Source of the DNA: Rhynchonema sp. JSB1_4
Taxonomy: Eukaryota > Nematoda > Chromadorea > Monhysterida > Xyalidae
Assembly (NCBI GenBank): GCA_030248065.1
Contig: JASAMV010000893.1
Span: 1-64,000 of the forward strand
Direction: 5' to 3'
Length of the DNA: 64,000 nt
In this document: in pieces, positions 56,485 to 64,000 of the stretch
Numbering within the stretch: the stretch's first letter is position 1
Layout: the number at the start of each line of letters is the position of its first letter
The notes under the pieces: model-generated
What the model saw: the letters and a program-made list of their open reading frames with translations, nothing else
What the model was told of the DNA's origin: nothing
The model's database searches: none
Translations under genes and position numbers: made by a program

Positions 56485-59400
56485 TGATCTTATTTGGATT
56501 TATGACTAATTATTCGCAGATGAGTGATGCACTGGACTTACAAGTGTCTTTATTTCGCGATATGCGCACGTATTTAGTGCTTATGTTTTTACTGCAATTT
56601 TATGGTATAATTCAATTCAACCTTTTCGTGTCAATTTATTGTAGCTACTCAATGCCGAGATAACAATGTCTTTTTTCCGACTGTGGCTGCAATGTCACAA
56701 AACTATGAATGGTGCCGAAAAGATGAAAAAATTGGCGATTACCCGACCGGTTAGGGGCAAACAGGCTCATGAAATGATTGAATAACGAAACAAAAGTGAG
56801 ATCCGAAGGCGACACTCCGGTATTTTTGTAAAGTGACATTCTCAACTTTATGCTTTGGAACACCAACATTTTTTTTAATATTTGCTTACCAACCGAGTGC
56901 GCAGCATGCTGAACAAATTCAAATTTCACACTTCGGAAAAACGATTGTTGTTGATATTGATATATGCCATACATACAAGTATATGTATACGCAGGTATTG
57001 CATGGATCTACTTCACAAGATGCACTTCATAAAAACCATCATCACAACTCTATCTGAAAGATTATTTGTTTTGACACGCGCCTGTATGCTGGGCTGAGAA
57101 AGACCAGTCCTTTGACAGGTCATGGCGAACCAGCCCGCGCCACACACAGCCGCGATCAGAATTAAAAATATACAAGGCAAAGGCATGATACAATGATTTA
57201 ATTCGTGATCACAGCATCTGCATAAAAACATTGTCTTTGCAAATCAATGCAGGTTTATGTACTACAGTTTTCGAATGTCTTCAACCGCAGTACTCACGCT
57301 CATTAAAAGATTTGGGGTATTCCTTGTTCCTGTCATATTTTTTACTTGCACCCATGAATTTCGGATCAATTGTGACACCACATGCGGTTGTAAAAACAGT
57401 CCTGAAATGACATGTCCTACCTTTTAAGAACATCGTAACCAAATCGTTTTTGCCCATGTTTCCAAGGCGCGAAACTAACCGTCGTTGTTATGAAAAGTCT
57501 ATACCAAGTATGCCTGTGTAGGTAAAGACCAATGCTGGGGCAGTACTAAATGTGTGCATAAATGTGTGCTGTATTGATGTGTATCTTGAAAATTTTAATA
57601 TTTTATTATTCCGCAATTATTATAATTCTGCGGTTTCGAGCAAGGCTAATTCGATTATTTCGCTATAATTTATGTCAGAAAATGTCCAAATCAGTTGCAG
57701 CATAAAGAATTATTGAAATTGCCCTATGACTGGGCAGTGGATCACCATTTTGTGTTCAGTTTGTTAATACGTTGAAACACCAGGCAAGCAGGTTGTTTTA
57801 GGTTTTAGCCACACATTTGCGGTGCAACCATCCCCACAAATATCCAAATATTTCGTATGTCCATGCAGTTTGCGAAATATACTTTCTTATTTCACAACTT
57901 ACACGACATACCTAACCTAACAACATCAATTTATTGTGCTCCGAAAAATTTAATTTCCCAAGAACTACACAATCGGCCTTGATATATGAACATCATAACC
58001 AGCCAACAGAATCAGAATGCCGTGAATTCATTTTTTTGTTTTGTCTGCTACCCAGACCTTTGTTGGAGGTCGGGACTACTGCGTCGCTCATTTGAACCGT
58101 GACGGGAAACTTCGCGGCGAAAACAAAAACATATTCACACATATGTGTACACATGCTCGAGTAAAACTTTGGAAAGTTGATTAATATACGCCTTTTCGGT
58201 TCATAGTCGTTTTTCGCGACAACATCGCACCTTGTATTTTACACTTTCAGCAACATGGACATGACCACGGTCCAAATAAATGATCCAAGGTTGTGATTTG
58301 TCCGTCAAACAATAAAACAGAATTTTCGTTTTCATATTTTCATTTTTATGTTGTCTGCCATCGTGATACACTTGAATGGGCTTGAAAACGAGTTCGGTGT
58401 TTCGCCTGCTTGGTCTGTACGCACTTGCTGATTGTATAATAATATAAAAAAATATAAATTTATCTTTATTCATGATCTGGCACTGTGGCTCGCTCCAATT
58501 GACATTTCCATTCTCTCATATAACAATAACCAAGTTTTGTTTAAACAGCTACTTCTGCGCCCTCTCCAAAGGCATTCGTCGTTCGTCCCTTCTTTGTTTG
58601 TTTGTGTTTTTCTTTTGTTTCATTTTGAACTTTTTGATTTGCAGTTGTCCTCTTGAAAGCGCTTGTGAGAGGATTCGGTCCATAAAACAAATTTTAAGTT
58701 AAATTGCCATGGAATCTGGCTTCATTTTTTTAGAGAAAGGCAGTTGTGCAGTACACCCAGCTTGATGACTATATTCACATATTATTCGCAATCGAAAACA
58801 ACACTAGAAGACTCAGGTTAAAACATCATGCTGATTGTTGCATATGGGGTCAGATCACTAAGTACATATTTGTCGTTTCTCCTGATGTTGGTATTGTCTT
58901 CAATGCGTCGGCGTTGGTCATCCAGGAACTCGAATAAAAAACTGGCTGATCTGGATCCGGTCTGAGATCATCACGTGAAACGAGCGTGTCTAGTTCTCCT
59001 GATCATCCGCTGATTGAAACGCATGGATGTTTCTTCCTGTGTGTAGTATTAGTTATACTTGTTTGATTAATTGTTTCAAAATCAGAAAAACTTGAGCAGC
59101 CAGAAATTATTCGTCAAACAATTTTATCCTAACTTGGCACATTGAAACAACTTCATTCATTGCTGGTCAGTGTTCAGTTTTTTCAAGAATTATTGGTATT
59201 GATATCATGTGGAACCTAAGAAAGACTAAAAATTCAAGATTCAGTTTACACATCCAAATCAATGTCCCAAATATTTTAAACGCTGGAAATTTTCGAAACG
59301 AAATTTCATGTTGCATTCAGTTAAGTTTTCCCCACTACATGGAGGGCATGCATGCGCATAATTCACTCGAACTTGTTCAACTGCAAACCTGTGCTCTTCA

Positions 59401-61125
59401 TTCAATTGATCTGACTTTGACTTTTGCATAACAATGAACACGACACTTTTTACGACAGGCAGATGTCCATTTCTGAAGATTAACTGATCGATCAAAATGT
59501 ATATACCCTGCGTGTGTGAATGTGAATGTCCGTTGTGGTTTTGTTGCACAAGAGTATTTCAGGCACATGTTGTGTTATTTCGAGCAATTGCACTTCGGGT
59601 ATTTTGAATCCGGAACTTTGCTTGGAACCCGAACCAAAGCTCCCCATTACTTGGTTGTGCATTCACTGGCCAGATCTAAGTACATCCTATCCTACCCACG
59701 TGCAAGTTCATCACCGTTTTCTCCGAGCAACCATTAATTCACTTGCCATCATAATGATCAGAAATGGAATCCTGTCGTCGCAGCGAATTTTTTGGCGCAA
59801 AAATTACGTGCGTCGCCCGCCCGCCTAGTTTTCGGCGATGTTAAACAACAACATCAGACACCCGCTTTATGAACAATTGTTCTTTCAGTCAGTTCGTTTC
59901 AAAACACATGTTTCGGTCACTTATTGTTCGGAGTGCAATGTTTCACGTGCTGGGAACCGTTTGATGCACGTAATGAACAGAAACGAATGTCAATTATCGC
60001 GCGCTCGCTTCAAAATTCGCCGGAGCGAAACTTTTTTTCGCCGCGCGTAATCTCCATCTGTGTCCCCCTCAAGTGGTGTATCACGCACATGGGGCATGCG
60101 AACATCACGCTTTTGTTTCGGAGATTTATGTTTCATGATCTGACATGTGGATTTCAATTTGGTCGGTAGTTCATTCCATCATTCAATTGCGTACAGTTTT
60201 CATCGGGAAATCCGCACGTCACCAATGATGAAACTCGATCTTGGCGTAATTCAGGTCGACGCTCGCTGTTTTTCTTCCATTATGCCCACTCGAAATCGTT
60301 TCTCTCTTGAATTCGCTGAGACAAAGTTTATTTTTGAATTCAGATTTCGTTTTTTTTGGCGGTCCAAATCGACTGCTCGCAGTATACAGTCGGTTATGTT
60401 ACTGAACGGGTACTGTGTTTGATTGTGTGCGTTTGTTGTCATCACTGCTATTGTACGGAGACGTTGTGGTGGCATAGTAGGGTAGGTGACAAACGTCGTG
60501 GTCGTGGATAATATTCTAGCGGCCCAACAGGAGCCCGGAAATCTGTAGTTGCTTCAGTCGCGTCGCGTGCGTAAGCTACCCAGAAGTACGTGAGATCGGG
60601 TGACATTGTAGTACCGCCGTTAGGCAAGTGACAACGATTGTGGGATACGGACTACGGCAAGGCAAAAACAAGTTTGGTTTCACTGTGTTTTGCCATAGAG
60701 TTGGAGCACAAGCCTTGACCAGCGTAAAATAGTTCGTTTAGTGTAGGGGACTGACCAGAAGTCATGCTTCAACACCATCCCAAAACAATGATCAAGAAAT
60801 TGTCTCGTGCCTTGATAGCCGCAGTCGTTATATGCGTAGTCACGCCTTAGGCAATAATGTGCGATAAATACCGATTGCAGTTTTAATGTTCAACAGACCA
60901 TTATTTGCAGAGCGGCAGGCAGTGTGGCACCGTGCGAGCAACAAACGGCTGGTGCGCACAATATTCAACGCGATCGGTGATCTAAAAATCAAAGTGCGGC
61001 GCGACAAATTACGTGTCCAACACCTTGTGCGCGCACGCGTGTGGCTGAAATGGCGACCATCAACAACATGTACAACCACTTTGATCATCGTCATTAATCT
61101 CAATCAGCGCCAACAGACAACAACA
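56485..61125. other. intergenic, no gene seen
   Basis: About 4.6 kb between the GPCR stop and the metalloproteinase start, with no exon showing usable splice sites and protein-like composition on either strand. It should contain the GPCR 3' UTR and the metalloproteinase promoter. No transposon ends were recognised. Confidence 0.45.
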
Positions 61126-61131
61126 ACAATC

Positions 61132-63363
61132 ATGCACCAGTGCACACGGTGCTGTGTCAAGTGCTCGCTGCTGCTATCGCTAGTCATTTCGAATTCACTC
61201 GTCTGGTCCGCACCACATTTTGGTGATGTGAAGGTGAAAGTTATAACAATTATTTTTTAAATTTAAAATTTCACGCGAACAACACTCATGAGCGTCCGTT
61301 TCGTACACGCAGAAATATCTAAGTCGTTTCGGCTATCTATCGCCGTCAGATAGCAATCAGCCAATCAGCGTGTCACGTGCAATTCGCCAATTTCAAGAAG
61401 ACGTTGGGCTTGAGGTTGGATAAAGGACGGTTTTGAGATGCTCCATTTTGAAAATTGATGTTTGAACGTGTATTCTGTGGAACATCACCGAGTGCTGCAC
61501 AACTTATCGCTGTTTATGGATTGGGGCAGCAGAACACAGTACAGTTGACAAAATCAATTGCTGCTCTGGGCCGGAATAGCGGTCGGTGGACCTCTAATGA
61601 GATGACTGCAATTTGTGAGAACGCACCGTCGCTATTTTGTCACCTCACTATTCCGTCCGTGGGGGTGGGGATACACACGGTGGCGCAGAATCTCAGACTC
61701 ACACAATAAGACTTTGACAATCGTTTGGCAGGTGTTACGTATGGCGCTGTAATATTTTTGCAGCCAACGGGCAAGTTGACGTTTGACACAATGCATTTGA
61801 TGAGCGCACCACGTTGTGGCAATGTGGAACGATCCACACAGGCGTCAGATCATCGCAAACGCAGAAAACGATTCGGTCTCTATTCTCTAGCTAAACTGCA
61901 TGTTTTCTTTGTGATGTTATGGGTGTGCTAATTCTCTGGATCCGAACATCGTGATCCATTGTGGTCTTGTATTGATCACGTGTCTCGTTTGCATCAACGA
62001 TATTTTCGAGTTTTTAGGTCAGTTTATACTTTGTCTCGTTGCGATACACGCAACATTTTCTGACGCGCTGATTGGCTGTTGGTCGCGCATGAGCCAATCA
62101 ACGCGCACGAAAATGTTGCGTGTATCGCAACGAGACAAAGTATAAAGTGGCCTTTACACTTCCCAACTTCCCACTAACTTCGACCACCGGAAAGTCAGCC
62201 ATCAACATGCATGTGTATGTACAAAAGTAACTTTTACGCTGGTCGAAATTGGCTGCATGAATGAGTCGGGAGCAATTAACGAGTCGGGAACAATAAGTCG
62301 GGCGTAGAAAGGTCTCACCGTTAACGCCATAACGCTCACACGGCTAAATCAAGTCTATGGTGTGTGATGCTTACAGTTCCCCACAAGAAGAAATGGCCGC
62401 GCACGGTGCTCACGTGGAGGGTGTCGGACCCACAGAATATACTCAGGCCATACGACCTGCTAATCGTACGGTACGTTTGACGTTTCTTTGGGGATTTATA
62501 AATGTTAATTGCGATTTGCAATCTGCAAGCCCAATTGCAGTAATGCCATATCACGAGCGTTCGATAAATGGTCGTCAGCAGCCAGGTACACACTCAGATT
62601 CTTCGAGCTGAAGGATCTATCTGACACGACCCACCCGCACAAGGCAGACATCACCGTGTTCTTTGCTAAGGGCGCGCACAACGACAGTCTGCCGTTCGAT
62701 GGGGCCGGTTAGTGACGGCGGATTAGGCTTTGTTTGATGAGGAGCTATATAAAGTTGGGCGACTTGTCTAATAGCACAATAGTCACATGGCAGCGACCGA
62801 CAGTCGGTGACAGGGTCTAATTAGGAGGTGAACAATTGGGGACCGAAAATTCAAAGTAAAATATCACCTACACTGTGTCAAACCGTCCAGATGGCGTGGT
62901 GGCGCACGGGTTCTATCCGACCGACGGCAATCTGCATTTTGATGCCGACGAAAAATGGACGCTCAATCGAAAATCAGGCATCAATTTGTATCAGGTCGGT
63001 GGGGAGCAACTGGTTGACAAATTGGTATCAGGCCCAAGGTTACAACACTGGTTGCTGCGTAAGGCTGCGTCCACGCCTAGACAATTGTCGGGACGAACTA
63101 AAATCAACCAATCCTTACTTGTCATCGTACAGACAGCGGTGCATGAAATCGGCCATCTACTGGGTCTGCAACATTCGGCCGACGCGCGTGCCGTCATGTT
63201 CCCAATCAACCGACCCTATGACCCAGAGTACGAACTAAGCGACGATGACGTCAGAGGTATCCGGTACTTGTACACGCCGTGGGCATGGAACTACTGTGAG
63301 TTGGGACGGCAGTTTGTCGTGATTGAAACATCAGCTTGGTCATGGTCACATCTTGGCAAATAG
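61132..63363 (+). CDS. matrix metalloproteinase (matrixin, M10A)
   Basis: It is a secreted or surface zinc protease that cleaves extracellular matrix. Exon 61132-61233 encodes a signal peptide (CSLLLSLVISNSLVWSAP). A prodomain exon probably ends near 61581 (IAVYGLGQQNTVQL), but its acceptor is unresolved. Then 61732-61875, 62377-62470, 62541-62707, 62891-62994 and 63133 onward join in frame. The cysteine switch is APRCGNVE (consensus PRCGVPD), followed by a furin site R-K-R-R-K-R. The catalytic domain shows KWPRTVLTWRV, NAISRAFDKW, ADITVFFAKGAHND, LPFDGAGDGVVAHGFYP, HFDADEKWTL and the zinc site HEIGHLLGLQHSADARAVMF, with Met-turn VMF. It ends at TAG 63363, or splices at 63295 (T|GTGAGT) to exons beyond. 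No hemopexin repeat is visible before 64000. Confidence 0.93.
62023..62146. mobile_element. hairpin element in an intron of the metalloproteinase gene
   Basis: The left arm TTTATACTTTGTCTCGTTGC, then GATACACGCAACATTTTC, pairs with the right arm GAAAATGTTGCGTGTATC, then GCAACGAGACAAAGTATAAA. Inner pair TGATTGGCT / AGCCAATCA surrounds a short loop. It is about 124 bp and non-coding, between the exons ending at 61875 and starting at 62377. Confidence 0.75.
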
Positions 63364-63369
63364 CCATTA

Positions 63370-64000
63370 ATCTGTAGATTTACAACGTTACATGCATCGA
63401 TGGAGACGACGCAACAGCAAAAGTGTACCGAAGAGCTAGAAAGCAGACGTGGGTACGCCGTTGCATTTCTATTGTACAGTTTTTTCGATTAAGTTATTCC
63501 ATGAAGGCTAGATATTTTTCAATTGATTTGTGATACAGTGCAATCATGGACAACATATAGTCAACAAGCCACTTGACCAAAATGTATTTCTACATTGTCT
63601 TTCCGCATTCTCATATCATTCAGTACTTATCATGAAAGAAAAAGCCACATTTGAAGTTATGTATGATCAATGATCTTACTAGTACATTATTATCAGCAAC
63701 AAACCAAACGACAGCAAAAATGTATGTACATACATTTTGTATGTTACACCTAAAACATGAGCAAAAAGAGAGCAAAACATCACATGCGAAAACAAACGAG
63801 ACAAAACGTCATGAAAATAATGCGACAGACAGTAGAGCATTATCAGCAGGGCGGTTACCGGGACCAATGAAACTGGTATAAAACACGCATGGGCCCATTC
63901 AAAGATTCAAGACTGTGTTACCATACCCACATCTCAAGAGTGTTCCAAACAAAAGCAGAGAAGTTCTCTGTGTCAGATACAGTAAAAGTGTAGAAAAGAC
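63370..64000. other. 3' flank of the metalloproteinase, no exon seen
   Basis: The sequence is A/T-rich and has no exon with a recognisable domain. Downstream exons of the metalloproteinase, if any, lie outside the window. Confidence 0.35.

Noticed and set aside
1..64000. CRISPR array, prophage, operon or bacterial mobile island
   Set aside because: Genes are intron-rich and animal-like; no regularly spaced direct repeats or bacterial gene blocks were seen.

Overview
This window is a piece of an animal nuclear genome. The genes are split by many short GT–AG introns, and the homologues are animal ones: a matrix metalloproteinase, a rhodopsin-type GPCR, BRCA2 with BRC repeats, GEN1, ARPC2 and a ZCCHC24-like protein. 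Splice acceptors are short and often end TTTCAG, as in nematodes and some other small invertebrates. The species cannot be fixed from sequence alone; an ecdysozoan-type invertebrate, possibly a nematode, is an inference. There is no operon layout, rRNA, convincing tRNA or CRISPR array.

Layout. 1-3.6 kb: mostly non-coding, with two weak exon candidates. 3.6-6.8 kb (-): ARPC2, a subunit of the Arp2/3 actin nucleator, complete in 8 exons. 6.8-10.9 kb: foldback repeats, including a 0.9-kb element and a 275-bp hairpin. 10.95-13.2 kb (-): a ZCCHC24-like zinc-finger protein in 5 exons. 13.2-21.0 kb: gene desert with foldback elements. 21.0-25.1 kb (-): spermine/polyamine oxidase in 10 exons, with an inverted pair of LINE fragments in one intron. 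26.5-29.8 kb (-): the Holliday-junction resolvase GEN1 in 9 exons. 31.3-32.9 kb (+): a small multi-pass membrane protein. 34.0-42.0 kb (-): BRCA2, with five BRC repeats in one exon and the helical/OB/tower DNA-binding domain spread over about 14 further exons. 42-52.6 kb: gene-poor, with foldback elements, a near-perfect 0.53-kb tandem duplication and one unassigned short coding-like segment. 52.7-56.5 kb (+): a 7-TM receptor in 7 exons. 56.5-61.1 kb: no gene seen. 61.1-63.4 kb (+): a matrix metalloproteinase with cysteine switch, furin site and zinc site.

For four genes (ARPC2, spermine oxidase, GEN1, GPCR) and two smaller ones (ZCCHC24-like, membrane protein), exon phases were checked by hand and sum to whole codons, so these models are firm to within a base or so. 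BRCA2 and the metalloproteinase are secure as identifications, but some junctions are unresolved. GEN1 and BRCA2 act in the same process, homologous recombination, and lie about 4 kb apart on the same strand. Most notable are a PIP-degron-like motif in the GEN1 tail, a very strong over-representation of the 10-mer TGAAACATCA across the window, and recurrent GTTGG-type splice donors. All readings are from sequence inspection and remembered family features; no database search was run.
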